From Salinarimonas sp052380005 (GTDB lineage: Bacteria; Pseudomonadota; Alphaproteobacteria; Rhizobiales; Beijerinckiaceae), in the NCBI GenBank assembly GCA_052380005.1, contig JBQTCJ010000001.1: a stretch of DNA of 64,000 nt, one strand, 5' to 3'. This document shows positions 17,019 through 25,762 of this stretch, piece after piece. The notes beneath the pieces are model-generated. The model was not told the DNA's origin, searched no databases, and saw only the letters and a program-made list of their open reading frames with translations. The first letter of the stretch is position 1, and every line of letters begins with the position of its first letter. The position numbers were made by a program, and so were the translations under genes.

Positions 17019-18098
17019 ATGCCCCAATCGGTCACCGACGCCATCGAAGCCTTCGCCCGCGGCGAGATCGTCATCGTCACCGACGACGACGACCGCGAGA
17101 ACGAGGGCGACCTCATCGTCGCCGCCTCGCTGTGCACGCCCGAGAAGATGGCGTTCATCATCCGCAACACCTGCGGCATCGTCTGCGCGCCGGTGACGGC
17201 GGCAGAGGCGAAGCGCCTGCGGCTCGACCCGATGGTCGCCTCGAACGACGCGCCGCTGGGCACCGCCTTCACGGTCTCGGTGGACGTCCGCCACGGGCTG
17301 ACCACCGGCATCTCCGCCGAGCAGCGCTGCAACACCGTGCGGGCGCTGGCAAACGGCAACATGGGTGCCGAGGACTTCGTGCGCCCGGGCCACGTCTTCC
17401 CGCTCGTCGCCAAGGAGGGCGGCGTGCTGATGCGTTCCGGCCATACCGAGGCCGCCGTCGACCTGTGCCGGCTCGCGGGGCTCCCCGAGGTCGGCGTGAT
17501 CTGCGAGCTCGCAAACGACGACGGCACGGTGATGAAGGGCGAGCAGATCGTCGCCTTCGCCGAGCGCCACGGCCTCGTGCGCGTCTCGGTCGCCGACATG
17601 ATCGCCTATCGTCAACGCCGGGAGAGCCTGGTGACGCGGGTGGGCACCTTCCCCGTCGAGACCCGCCACGGGCCGATGACGGGCTACGCCTACACGACCC
17701 CCTTCGACGCCGTGCAGCACTTCGCGGTGGTCCACGGCCGCATCGGCGACGGCAAGGGCGTGCTCGCGCGCCTGCACCGCGCCAACGTCGTCTCCGACGT
17801 GTTCGGACCCACCGGCGCCGTCGACCGCGCGCTCGCGCGCTTCGCGACGGAGGGGCGCGGCGTGCTCGTCTACCTGCGCGAGGGCACGGCGGGCGTGCCG
17901 CTCACCTCCTATTCCGAGGAAGCGAGCCGCTCGGAGGCCGAGCGCAACGCCGCCTGGCGCGAGGTGGGGCTCGGCGCGCAGATCCTGCGCGACCTCGGCG
18001 TCTCCTCGATCCGCAACCTCGCGAGCTCGTCGCGCGCCTATGTCGGGCTCGCGGGCTTCGGCATCGCGCTGGAGGAGACGGTGCCGCTCGACGGGTGA
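17019..18098 (+). CDS. ribB: 3,4-dihydroxy-2-butanone 4-phosphate synthase with degenerate GTP cyclohydrolase II-like domain
   Basis: This riboflavin-pathway enzyme has 359 aa, starting at the ATG at 17019. The N-terminal domain (about 1-205) has the DHBP synthase signature DDDDRENEGDL and the RSGHTEAAVDL block. The C-terminal half resembles RibA, but the zinc cysteines of cyclohydrolase II are gone: the region normally ECLTGDVFGSLRCDCG reads ANVVSDVFGPTGAVDR. So only DHBP synthase activity is expected. A separate ribA should exist elsewhere in the genome. Confidence 0.93.
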   Translation: MPQSVTDAIEAFARGEIVIVTDDDDRENEGDLIVAASLCTPEKMAFIIRNTCGIVCAPVTAAEAKRLRLDPMVASNDAPLGTAFTVSVDVRHGLTTGISAEQRCNTVRALANGNMGAEDFVRPGHVFPLVAKEGGVLMRSGHTEAAVDLCRLAGLPEVGVICELANDDGTVMKGEQIVAFAERHGLVRVSVADMIAYRQRRESLVTRVGTFPVETRHGPMTGYAYTTPFDAVQHFAVVHGRIGDGKGVLARLHRANVVSDVFGPTGAVDRALARFATEGRGVLVYLREGTAGVPLTSYSEEASRSEAERNAAWREVGLGAQILRDLGVSSIRNLASSSRAYVGLAGFGIALEETVPLDG

Positions 18099-18195
18099 GC
18101 CGCGCGGCGCCTCGCACGACGCGCGCCTCGCCGCACGACGGCCTCGGCATGCCGCGCCCTCGTCGCGTGGGCGTTCCCGTGATAGGGCTCGCGGG

Positions 18196-19428
18196 ATGAA
18201 GGCACCCCCTCCCCTCGCGCGCGCCTCCGCGGACGCGATCGACGCCCGGCCCGCCTGGATCCGGCTCGCCATCGCCGTGTGCCTGTCCTCGCTCGGCGGC
18301 GTGGGCATGTGGTCGATCGTCGTCGTCCTGCCGACCGTCGAGGCGGCCTTCGAGGCGAGCCGCGCGGCCTCCTCGCTCGCCTACACCGTGCTGATGCTCG
18401 CCTTCGCCGGCGGCGGCGTGACGATGGGGCGGCTCGCCGACCGCACCGGCATCGTGCCGCCGCTGCTCGCCGGCGCGGGCCTCCTCGCGACGGGTTACGT
18501 CGCGAGCGCGGCGGCGCCGAGCCTGCCGGTCTTCATCTTCGCCCACGGGCTCGTGGGGCTCGGCGCGTCGGCGACGCTCGGGCCGCTGATCGCCGAGATC
18601 TCGCACTGGTTCCTCAGGCGGCGCGGCATCGCGGTGGCGATCTGCGCTGCCGGCAACTACATCGCCGGCGCGATCTGGCCGCCGATCGTTCAGGCGCTCG
18701 TCGAGACGAGCGGCTGGCGCACGGCGCACCTCGTCATCGCGGGCATCCTCCTCGTCGGCATGGTGCCGCTCGCGCTCTCGCTGCGGCGCCGCGCGCCGCT
18801 CGGCGAGGCGGGGACGGCGCACGTCGTCCCGCCCGGGCGTGCCGCGCTCGGGCTCTCGACGAACGCGCTCACCGCGCTCCTCTTCGTCGCCGGCATCGCC
18901 TGCTGCGTGGCGATGGCGATGCCGCAGGTGCACATCGTCGCGTATTGCACCGAGCTCGGCTTCGGCGCCGGGGCGGGGGCGCAGATGCTCTCGCTGATGA
19001 TGCTCTTCGGGATCGTCAGCCGCATCGCGTCGGGCTTCGTCGCCGACCGGATCGGCGGGCTCGCGACGCTGCTGATCGGCTCGACGCTGCAGGCCTTCGC
19101 GCTCCTCCTCTACATGCTCGTCGACGGGCTCGCCGCGCTGTACGTCGTCTCGGCGCTGTTCGGCCTGTTCCAGGGCGGCATCGTGCCGAGCTACGCCATC
19201 GTCGTGCGCGAGTACTTCGCGCCGGCGGAGGCCGGCATGCGGGTGGGCCTCGTGCTGATGGCGACGATCCTCGGCATGGCCTTCGGCGGCTGGCTCTCGG
19301 GCGCGATCTTCGACGCGTCGGGCGACTACGCGCCCGCCTTCCTCAACGGGCTCGCCTGGAACCTCGTCAACATGGGCGTGATAGCGATGTTGCTCGTGCG
19401 GCGGGGGCGGCGGCTCGCGGCGGCGTGA
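18196..19428 (+). CDS. MFS transporter
   Basis: This 410-aa protein has about 12 predicted membrane helices. The loop 2-3 signature is present as GRLADRTGIVPPLLAGAG, and a second copy in the C-terminal half reads GFVADRIGGLATLLIG. The overall pattern is close to the oxalate/formate antiporter-like and monocarboxylate branch of MFS. The start at 18196 was chosen because upstream residues are arginine-rich and not protein-like. The substrate is unknown. Confidence 0.87.
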   Translation: MKAPPPLARASADAIDARPAWIRLAIAVCLSSLGGVGMWSIVVVLPTVEAAFEASRAASSLAYTVLMLAFAGGGVTMGRLADRTGIVPPLLAGAGLLATGYVASAAAPSLPVFIFAHGLVGLGASATLGPLIAEISHWFLRRRGIAVAICAAGNYIAGAIWPPIVQALVETSGWRTAHLVIAGILLVGMVPLALSLRRRAPLGEAGTAHVVPPGRAALGLSTNALTALLFVAGIACCVAMAMPQVHIVAYCTELGFGAGAGAQMLSLMMLFGIVSRIASGFVADRIGGLATLLIGSTLQAFALLLYMLVDGLAALYVVSALFGLFQGGIVPSYAIVVREYFAPAEAGMRVGLVLMATILGMAFGGWLSGAIFDASGDYAPAFLNGLAWNLVNMGVIAMLLVRRGRRLAAA

Positions 19429-19447
19429 GGGATCGACGGGGGCGCGA

Positions 19448-19912
19448 TCACGGCCGCAGCGGGCCGAGATCGACGACGAGCTCGCGATGCCGCTCGTTGA
19501 TTCTGCGGTACTCGTCGACGATCCGGCGGAAGAGCTGCGGACCCGCCGGCCCGATCACGCCGTGCCCGGGGCTGTCGATCTCCGGGAAGAACCTGCGGTC
19601 GAACGGTATCCAGGCGCGCTTGCGCACGTCGATCAGGAACGGCACCGACTGCCCGCTCCGCCGTGCCGCATCGACGGACACGCCGAGCACCCCCACGGGC
19701 AGGGCGCCCTCGAAGCGCCCGACGCGCGAGGTGGTGTAGACCGCGACGACGAGACCTCGGCTCGAAAGCGGTGCCGAGGTGATCGATGCCGCGTCGCGCG
19801 GCGTGAAGACGCCGATCACGCAGGCGGCGTGGCGAACCGGACCCGGCATGTTCGGTGACTGCTCGTAGGGAAACGAGGTCCAGACGAAGTCGCCCGCCTT
19901 CAGCGGGATCAT
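19448..19912 (-). CDS. PemK/MazF-like toxin of a type II toxin-antitoxin pair
   Basis: This is a 154-aa protein. The N-terminus KAGDFVWTSFPYEQSP has the PemK/MazF pattern 'GDxxxxxFPY', followed by a hydrophobic strand AACVIGVF and a later VVAVYTTSR strand. It starts 7 nt after the stop codon of a small ribbon-helix-helix-like protein, the usual antitoxin-then-toxin arrangement. The length is greater than classical MazF. Toxic RNase activity is inferred, not shown. Confidence 0.65.
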   Translation of the reverse strand: MIPLKAGDFVWTSFPYEQSPNMPGPVRHAACVIGVFTPRDAASITSAPLSSRGLVVAVYTTSRVGRFEGALPVGVLGVSVDAARRSGQSVPFLIDVRKRAWIPFDRRFFPEIDSPGHGVIGPAGPQLFRRIVDEYRRINERHRELVVDLGPLRP

Positions 19913-19919
19913 GCCCGCA

Positions 19920-20171
19920 TCACCTGAAGAGCGACAGGCGCTCTTCGAAGTCCGCGTCGCTCTCGCCCGGATCGCGCTGAAGCTCGTAGCGATCCAGAGA
20001 GAAGCGGATCTTCGAGGTGTCTCCGTCGGACAGTGCGTCGACGTATTCCGCATGACGCGTCACGAGATCCGCGAGGAGCGTCTCGACGTCGAGCTTGTCG
20101 ATCGCGGCGGCGCGCCTCGCGACCTCGACGATCTCGGCCGGCAGCTCGATCGTGACACGTCCCGCGCTCAT
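19920..20171 (-). CDS. Antitoxin-like ribbon-helix-helix protein
   Basis: This 83-aa protein begins GRVTIELPAEIVEVARRAAA, a beta-strand followed by helices as in RHH DNA-binding antitoxins. The C-terminal part is acidic (DPGESDADFEERLSLF), as expected for toxin binding. It is immediately upstream of the PemK-like gene. It would be expected to repress its own promoter within 20172-20251. Confidence 0.65.
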   Translation of the reverse strand: MSAGRVTIELPAEIVEVARRAAAIDKLDVETLLADLVTRHAEYVDALSDGDTSKIRFSLDRYELQRDPGESDADFEERLSLFR

Positions 20172-20251
20172 GCCTTCCTCCGATCGCCCGCGCTACCCGG
20201 GCGGGACTCTACGTCTAGCATGAAGCAAGGCGGCGTGCACGCCCCCCCCTC

Positions 20252-20761
20252 TCACCGCACCATCACCACCGGCGTCCCCACCCGCACCCGCTGCATGAGG
20301 TCGAGCACGTCCTCGTCGCGCATGCGGATGCAGCCGTAGCTCGCCGCCGAGCCGATCGAGGCGCGCATCGTGCGCGTCGTGCCGTGGATGGCCGTGAGGC
20401 CGTCGTCGAGGGTGAGCGCGGCGGCGCCCATCGGGTTCGAGGGGTGGCCGCCGGGGATCAGGTCGGGCAGGTGGGGCATGTCGCGGCGCACGTCCGGCGG
20501 GGGCGTCCAGGCCGGGGCGACGTGCTTGCCGTCGATGCGCCGCCAGCCGGTCCACATCTTGTCGGCGCGCGGCACCGCCACGCGGTAGCGGATCGCGGTG
20601 CCGTCGCCGAGGTCGAGATAGAGCGCCCGCTCGGAGGCGCGCACTACGATCGTACCGGCGGGCACGTCGAGGTCGAAGGCGACGCGCTCGCGCGCCTGCA
20701 GCGGCGCCGGCGCGAAGGCGAACCAGGCGGCGAGAACGAGGATCATGGTGAGACGCTGCAT
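20252..20761 (-). CDS. L,D-transpeptidase (YkuD family)
   Basis: This 169-aa exported enzyme cross-links peptidoglycan or attaches lipoprotein. A signal peptide spans about residues 1-23 (MILVLAAWFAFAPAPLQA). The catalytic motif is intact: HGT with H126 and SYGCIRM with C144. The start at 20759-20761 (MQRLTMIL) begins the signal peptide. It is divergent from coaBC across a 219-bp gap. Confidence 0.93.
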   Translation of the reverse strand: MQRLTMILVLAAWFAFAPAPLQARERVAFDLDVPAGTIVVRASERALYLDLGDGTAIRYRVAVPRADKMWTGWRRIDGKHVAPAWTPPPDVRRDMPHLPDLIPGGHPSNPMGAAALTLDDGLTAIHGTTRTMRASIGSAASYGCIRMRDEDVLDLMQRVRVGTPVVMVR

Positions 20762-20980
20762 GGCGTCGGGCCTCCCCCGGGTGCGTGACAGGGGAGCGTT
20801 CTCGCGCGATCGCCGCCAGCGGCGGGTGAGCGAACGTGGTTGAGAGAGGCTCAATCGCGTCGCATGGTCGGCGGAGCGTTCACCGGACGCGTCGAATTGC
20901 GCGCATCCGCGTGGGGCCGCGTTCCGCATGGGCGCCTGGGCGTGCTAGAGATCGATCAACGCTCATCGACGGCGGCTCCA

Positions 20981-22222
20981 ATGACCCTCGACGGCACCCG
21001 CATCCTCCTCGTCATCGGCGGCGGCATCGCCGCCTACAAGGCGCTCGACCTGATCCGCCGCCTGCGCGAGCGCGGGGCGCGGGTGCGCTGCGTGCTGACC
21101 GAGGGCGCGCAGCGCTTCGTGACGCCGCTCGCGGCGGCGGCGCTGTCGGGGGAGCGTGCCTTCACCGACCTGTTCGACGGCGAGGACGAGGCTGCGATCG
21201 GCCACATCCGCCTCGCGCGGGAGGCGGACGCGGTCGTCGTCGCCCCCGCCACGGCGAACCTCATGGCGCGCATGGCGAGCGGCCTGGCGGACGACCTCGC
21301 GACCACCGTGCTGCTGGCCACGACGGCGCCGGTCCTGATCGCGCCGGCGATGAACCCGACGATGTGGCGCCACCCGGCGACTCGTCGCAGCCTCGCGACG
21401 CTCGAGGCCGACGGCGTCGCCGTCGTCGGCCCGAACGCCGGGCCGATGGCCGAGCCCGAGAGCGGGCCGGGGCGGCTCGCGGAGCCCGTCGAGATCGCCG
21501 AGGCGCTCGCCGCGCTCCTGGCCGCCCGGACGTCCGCGCGCACGGGACCCCTCGCCGGGCGCCATGTCCTCGTCACGTCCGGCCCCACGCACGAGCCGAT
21601 CGACCCGGTGCGCTACATCGCCAACCGCTCCTCCGGCAAGCAGGGCCACGCCATCGCCGCCGCCGCCGCCGCTGCGGGCGCCCGGGTGACGCTGATCTCC
21701 GGGCCGGTGACGATCCCCGATCCGCCGGGCGTCGCCGTCGTGCGCGTCGAGACGGCGCGCGAGATGGCGGCCGCCGTCGAGGCGGCGCTGCCGGCGGACG
21801 TCGGGATCTTCGCCGCCGCGGTCGCCGACTGGCGCGCGGCGGAGGAGGCGCCCTCCAAGCGCAAGAAGGACGGCGGCGCCCCCGCCCCGCTCGCGCTCGC
21901 GCTCAACCCGGACATCCTCGCCGGCGTCGCGCAGCGCACGCACGGCCGCCCGGCCCTCGTCGTCGGCTTCGCCGCGGAGACCGACGACGTGATCGCCAAC
22001 GCCCGCGCCAAGCTCGCGCGCAAGGGCTGCGACCTCGTCGTCGCCAACGATGTCTCCGTCGCGGGCGGCGGGGTGATGGGCGGGGATCACAACGCCGTGC
22101 ATCTCGTCGATCGGGCGGGCGTCGAGAGCTGGCCCCGCGCCGGCAAGGACGAGGTCGCGCGGCGCCTCGTGGACCGCATCGCGATCCTGCTCGCGGCGGG
22201 AGAGGAGGCCCCCCCCACGTGA
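20981..22222 (+). CDS. coaBC: Bifunctional phosphopantothenoylcysteine decarboxylase/phosphopantothenate--cysteine ligase
   Basis: The enzyme performs two steps of coenzyme A synthesis. The CoaC flavoprotein half (about residues 1-185) has GGGIAAYKALDLIRRL and the PAMNPTMW substrate motif. The CoaB half (about 190-410) has VTSGPTHEPIDPVRYIANRS and the APSKRKKDG lysine motif. The start at 20981 (MTLDGTRILL) follows the non-conserved upstream frame and gives 413 aa. Its stop overlaps the GTG of dut by 4 bp. Confidence 0.96.
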   Translation: MTLDGTRILLVIGGGIAAYKALDLIRRLRERGARVRCVLTEGAQRFVTPLAAAALSGERAFTDLFDGEDEAAIGHIRLAREADAVVVAPATANLMARMASGLADDLATTVLLATTAPVLIAPAMNPTMWRHPATRRSLATLEADGVAVVGPNAGPMAEPESGPGRLAEPVEIAEALAALLAARTSARTGPLAGRHVLVTSGPTHEPIDPVRYIANRSSGKQGHAIAAAAAAAGARVTLISGPVTIPDPPGVAVVRVETAREMAAAVEAALPADVGIFAAAVADWRAAEEAPSKRKKDGGAPAPLALALNPDILAGVAQRTHGRPALVVGFAAETDDVIANARAKLARKGCDLVVANDVSVAGGGVMGGDHNAVHLVDRAGVESWPRAGKDEVARRLVDRIAILLAAGEEAPPT

Positions 22223-22671
22223 CTGCGACCATTCGCGTCAAGCGCCTGCCCCATTGCGGCGATCTTTCGTTGCCGAAATACGAGACCGACGGTGCGGCGG
22301 GGCTCGACCTCGTTGCGGCGATCGGTCATACTACGTATGTCGAGCTGGGGATTCGGGAGAGGACCCTGGTCCCGACGGGTTTCGCCCTCGAGCTGCCCGA
22401 CGGCTACGAGGCGCAGGTGCGGCCACGGTCCGGGCTGGCGGCGAAGCACGGGGTCACCGTGCTCAACGCGCCGGGCACCATCGACGCGGACTATCGCGGC
22501 GAGGTGATGGTGCTGCTCGTGAACCTGGGCGAGGCGCCGTTCCGGATCACCCGGGGCATGCGCATCGCGCAGCTGGTCATCGCACCGGTCACGCGGGCGA
22601 CGCTGATCGAGGTCGCCGCGCTCGGGGAGACGCCCCGCGCCGGTGGGGGGTTCGGATCGACCGGCGGGTGA
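22219..22671 (+). CDS. dut: dUTP diphosphatase
   Basis: This 150-aa trimeric dUTPase hydrolyses dUTP to dUMP. All motifs are present: GAAGLDL, RPRSGLAAKHGV, GTIDADYRGEVMVLL, RGMRIAQLVIAP and the C-terminal GGFGSTGG. The GTG start at 22219 lies in a GTGA overlap with coaBC, an arrangement common in bacteria. Confidence 0.97.
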   Translation: MTATIRVKRLPHCGDLSLPKYETDGAAGLDLVAAIGHTTYVELGIRERTLVPTGFALELPDGYEAQVRPRSGLAAKHGVTVLNAPGTIDADYRGEVMVLLVNLGEAPFRITRGMRIAQLVIAPVTRATLIEVAALGETPRAGGGFGSTGG

Positions 22672-22729
22672 GCGCCGGGAGGCCGGTGGAAAAGGATGGC
22701 CGAACGGCCGCACGAGGGGGTTCGCCATC

Positions 22730-23185
22730 ATGATCCTGCTGTCACGCCGTTCGCTGCTCGCCATCGCCGCCGTGGTGGACATCGCGCTCCACGCACGCCC
22801 GACACCGGTGGCGGCGAAGGTGCTGGCGCAGCGCCACAACCTGCCGCCGCGCCATCTGGAGACCGTGCTCCAGGCGCTGGTGCGCTTCGGCATCCTCAAG
22901 GGCGTGCGCGGGCCGCGCGGCGGCTACGAGCTGGCCAAGGAGCGCCGGCGGATCACCGCCGGCGACATCGTGCGCGCGGCGATGAGCGTCACCGGCGAGG
23001 ACGGGCTGCCGCCGCTGCCGGAGAGCCAGCTCGTCGACGAGGTCGTCGGTCCCGTGGTCAAGAGCGCGGGCGAGGCCTTCCTCGGCGAGCTCGACGCGAT
23101 CACGGTGGAGGACCTGTGCACGCGCTCCGACGCGATGAAGGAGCCCGGCGCCAGCAGCGACGGCGCGCTCGATTTCGCTATCTGA
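22730..23185 (+). CDS. Rrf2-family regulator, probably of cysteine synthesis
   Basis: This 151-aa winged-helix protein begins MILLSRRSLLAIAAVVDIA and has the Rrf2 wing LKGVRGPRGGYELA. The three-cysteine Fe-S motif of IscR/NsrR types is absent; there is one cysteine near the C-terminus. This and its position 77 bp upstream of cysK resemble CymR-type regulators. A role in controlling cysK is inferred from context. The start at 22730 follows a purine-rich GAGGGGG. Confidence 0.8.
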   Translation: MILLSRRSLLAIAAVVDIALHARPTPVAAKVLAQRHNLPPRHLETVLQALVRFGILKGVRGPRGGYELAKERRRITAGDIVRAAMSVTGEDGLPPLPESQLVDEVVGPVVKSAGEAFLGELDAITVEDLCTRSDAMKEPGASSDGALDFAI

Positions 23186-23262
23186 GATGTGAATTCCAAA
23201 ACAAGCGCGACATCACGCGTGAAATACGCTAAAGGGGGCCGAACCGAAACACGGAGGCTCTC

Positions 23263-24243
23263 ATGGCCGAGACCGCACGCACCGACGAGACACCGCGCAC
23301 CCACGGGCGCGGTCGCGTCTACGACTCGATCACCCAGACGATCGGCGACACGCCCCTCGTGCGCCTCGCGCGGCTGCCGCAGGAGCGCGGCATCGAGGCG
23401 AACATCCTGCTGAAGCTCGAGTTCTTCAACCCCATCGCCTCGGTGAAGGACCGCATCGGTGTCTCCATGATCGAGGATCTGGAGGCGCAAGGGCGCATCG
23501 CGCCCGGCGCCACGCTGATCGAGCCGACGTCGGGCAACACCGGCATCGCGCTGGCCTTCGTCGCCGCCGCGCGCGGCTACCGGCTCATCCTCGTCATGCC
23601 CGAGACGATGTCGCTCGAGCGGCGCAAGATGCTCGCCTTCCTCGGCGCCGAGCTCGAGCTCACGCCCGGTCCGCAGGGCATGAAGGGCGCCGTGGCGCGG
23701 GCGAAGGAGCTGGCGCAGGAGATCCCGGGCGCGGTGATCCCGCAGCAATTCTCCAACCCCGCGAACCCGTACATCCACCGGGTGACGACGGCGGAGGAGA
23801 TCTGGAACGACACGAGCGGCGAGGTCGACGTCCTCGTCTCGGCGGTGGGCACCGGCGGCTCGATCACCGGCGTCGGCAAGGTGCTGAAGGCGCGCAAGCC
23901 CGCGGTGAGGGTGATCGCGGTCGAGCCCGAGGACAGCCCGGTCCTGTCGGGCGGGCAGCCCGGCCCGCACAAGATCCAGGGCATCGGCGCGGGCTTCGTG
24001 CCCGACGTCCTCGAGCGCGACCTGATCGACGAGGTCGTGACGGTGGGCAACCAGACGGCCTTCGACACGTCCCGCGCGCTCGCCCGCGCCGACGGCATCC
24101 CCGGCGGCATCTCGACGGGCGCGAACGTCGCCGCGGCGCTGGAGATCGCCGCACGTCCCGAGATGAAGGGCAAGACGATCGTCACCTTCGCCTGCTCCTT
24201 CGCCGAGCGCTACATCTCGAGCGCGCTGTTCGAAGGTCTCTGA
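23263..24243 (+). CDS. cysK: Cysteine synthase A
   Basis: This PLP enzyme makes L-cysteine from O-acetylserine and sulfide. The 326-aa protein has the PLP-lysine region NPIASVKDRIG, the substrate loop PTSGNTGIAL, the phosphate-binding GTGGSITGVGK, and GGISTGANVAAAL. The N-terminal 20 residues are an extra polar extension. The upstream gap holds GAATTCC at 23191-23197, whose reverse is GGAATTC, part of the known CymR box, but the full box is not seen. Confidence 0.95.
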   Translation: MAETARTDETPRTHGRGRVYDSITQTIGDTPLVRLARLPQERGIEANILLKLEFFNPIASVKDRIGVSMIEDLEAQGRIAPGATLIEPTSGNTGIALAFVAAARGYRLILVMPETMSLERRKMLAFLGAELELTPGPQGMKGAVARAKELAQEIPGAVIPQQFSNPANPYIHRVTTAEEIWNDTSGEVDVLVSAVGTGGSITGVGKVLKARKPAVRVIAVEPEDSPVLSGGQPGPHKIQGIGAGFVPDVLERDLIDEVVTVGNQTAFDTSRALARADGIPGGISTGANVAAALEIAARPEMKGKTIVTFACSFAERYISSALFEGL

Positions 24244-24268
24244 GGCCGCGCGCACCCCCGCACGCACG

Positions 24269-24305
24269 GCCGCCGTTCCCACGCTTCGCGGGGAACGTGG
24301 GCGGC
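24269..24305. terminator. Strong hairpin after cysK, between convergent genes
   Basis: GTTCCC (24275-24280) pairs with GGGAAC (24291-24296), and outer GCCGCC (24269-24274) pairs with GGCGGC (24300-24305). It lies 26 nt after the cysK stop. There is no T-tract, so termination is plausible but not certain. Confidence 0.5.
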
Positions 24306-24440
24306 GCTGCGCGGCGAGGGCTCGCGCAGAAGGGGAAGGGCGAAGGGGGGCGCGCCTCGGAGCGCGCGCCACCGACCTCGATCGAGCCAGCGCCCCCGGC
24401 TCCGAACGGCCGGGGACGCTCTCGTCGTCGGGACGCCGCG

Positions 24441-24830
24441 TCACTGCGGCATCGTGATACGGGCCTCGATCGCCTCGGTGATCGCGCCGTTCAGCTCGAC
24501 GTCGCTCTGCGCGGCGACAGCCATTGCGTTGTACTCGTCCACCGAGATGCCCTCGACCCGCTCTACCGCATCCAGCATCGCCACGTTGACGGCCATCATC
24601 AGCTGCTCGCGCTGCTCCTCGGTGCCGACGTCAGCCGCCTGCTCCTCGTAGGCGCGATTGATCTCGGAGAGCGCGAGCGTCGCCTCGGCGAACGCATCGA
24701 TCTTCTCCTCGGTGATCTCGACCTCCGGCAACGCCCCGCCGGGCGCCGTCTCCTGAGCGTGGGCGGCGATGCCGAACGAGATGAAGCCTGCGATGAGGGC
24801 GGCCCGAACGACCTGCCAGCGCTTGATCAT
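24441..24830 (-). CDS. DUF4168-family exported protein
   Basis: This 129-aa protein has a signal peptide (about residues 1-26, ending AAHAQ), then a small helical domain rich in Glu and Ala. The pattern ITEEKIDAFAEATLALSEIN matches the DUF4168 family of exported proteins. The start at 24828-24830 follows AAGGAGA. It is divergent from an ECF sigma factor gene, which may control it. Function is unknown. Confidence 0.75.
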   Translation of the reverse strand: MIKRWQVVRAALIAGFISFGIAAHAQETAPGGALPEVEITEEKIDAFAEATLALSEINRAYEEQAADVGTEEQREQLMMAVNVAMLDAVERVEGISVDEYNAMAVAAQSDVELNGAITEAIEARITMPQ

Positions 24831-24964
24831 GCGTGTCTCCTTCAGAGGATGAATGCCCAGCCCACGATAGATGACGACGCGCACGCCGGATGATTTCACC
24901 CCGACGGCACGCCATGCTCCGGCCACGGTTCGCCTCTTGGCTGTGATCGACGATGGGAGGTTGG

Positions 24965-25453
24965 ATGACGCGCTTCGAGGGTCTCGTGGTGGACGAGGTG
25001 CCGCGCCTTCGTCGCCATGCGCTGCGGTTGGTCGGTGACAGGGATCTCGCGGACGATCTGGTTCACGAGGCGATAGCCCGCGCGCTCGCGAAGCGGGCCA
25101 CCTACGCGGGCGACGGCTCGCCGCAGGCGTGGCTTCACGCGATCCTTCGCAACGCTGCGCGTGACGCGGCGAAGCGCGAGGCGAGAACGCCCGATCTGCT
25201 GCCCATCGAGCCCGGCAGCGAGCCGAGCACGCCGCCACTGCAGGAGCAGGCGGTGACCTGTGCGGACATCGTCCACGCGATCGACGGTCTCGCCCCGGGT
25301 CGCCGCGACGCGCTGCTCGTGGAGATGAACGTCGGAGGGGATCAGTCGGGCAGAGCCGCGCGCATGGGCATCACGCTCGCGACCTACCGCACGCGCGTCC
25401 ACCGTGCCCGCGAGGACATGAAGTCGCGCCTCGGGTCGGTCCGACGCCGATAG
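24965..25453 (+). CDS. ECF-type RNA polymerase sigma factor
   Basis: This 162-aa protein has sigma region 2 (RLRRHALRLVGDRDLADDLVHEAIARAL) split here as RRHALRLVGDRDLADDLVHE, and sigma region 4 with a helix-turn-helix (ARMGITLATYRTRVHRARED). GGGAGG at 24955-24960 supports the ATG at 24965 over the one at 24953. No anti-sigma factor gene is adjacent, and I see no EcfG-type GGAAC/CGTT promoter in the 134-bp divergent gap. Confidence 0.85.
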   Translation: MTRFEGLVVDEVPRLRRHALRLVGDRDLADDLVHEAIARALAKRATYAGDGSPQAWLHAILRNAARDAAKREARTPDLLPIEPGSEPSTPPLQEQAVTCADIVHAIDGLAPGRRDALLVEMNVGGDQSGRAARMGITLATYRTRVHRAREDMKSRLGSVRRR

Positions 25454-25762
25454 ACGTCCCGCATTCGTCCGATCCCCCCATGGTGCCACCTCCGGCGGAC
25501 GCGACCGCGTCGGTGCCCGCCGTCGAGCTCGGCGAACGGGGCGGTCGCCGAGCGCTTCCACGGCGACGACCACGACGTGGCGGAGGGTGAGGGCGCCCGG
25601 CTCCCGCCCCGTGGTGCGCGAAAGCGGATGGCGATCCGCCGTCGACGATTCCATGATGCCGACGGCGCCTCGCGAAGAGGGCCGCCGGCAGCCCCCCGGC
25701 CGCGCACCGGATCGACGCCGCGACGTCGGAGGGCGGGAAACGAACAGCTCGGAGGATCCGCC
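25454..25762. other. 309-bp gap with no recognisable gene
   Basis: Frames across this stretch are arginine/proline-rich shadows of high GC. The only useful element is the GGAGG ribosome binding site of the next gene. I see no terminator or palindrome I would defend. Confidence 0.5.

Noticed and set aside
20922..20950. coaBC promoter TTCCGC-N17-CTAGAG
   Set aside because: Only about half of the consensus positions match in the -35, so I do not list it as a feature.
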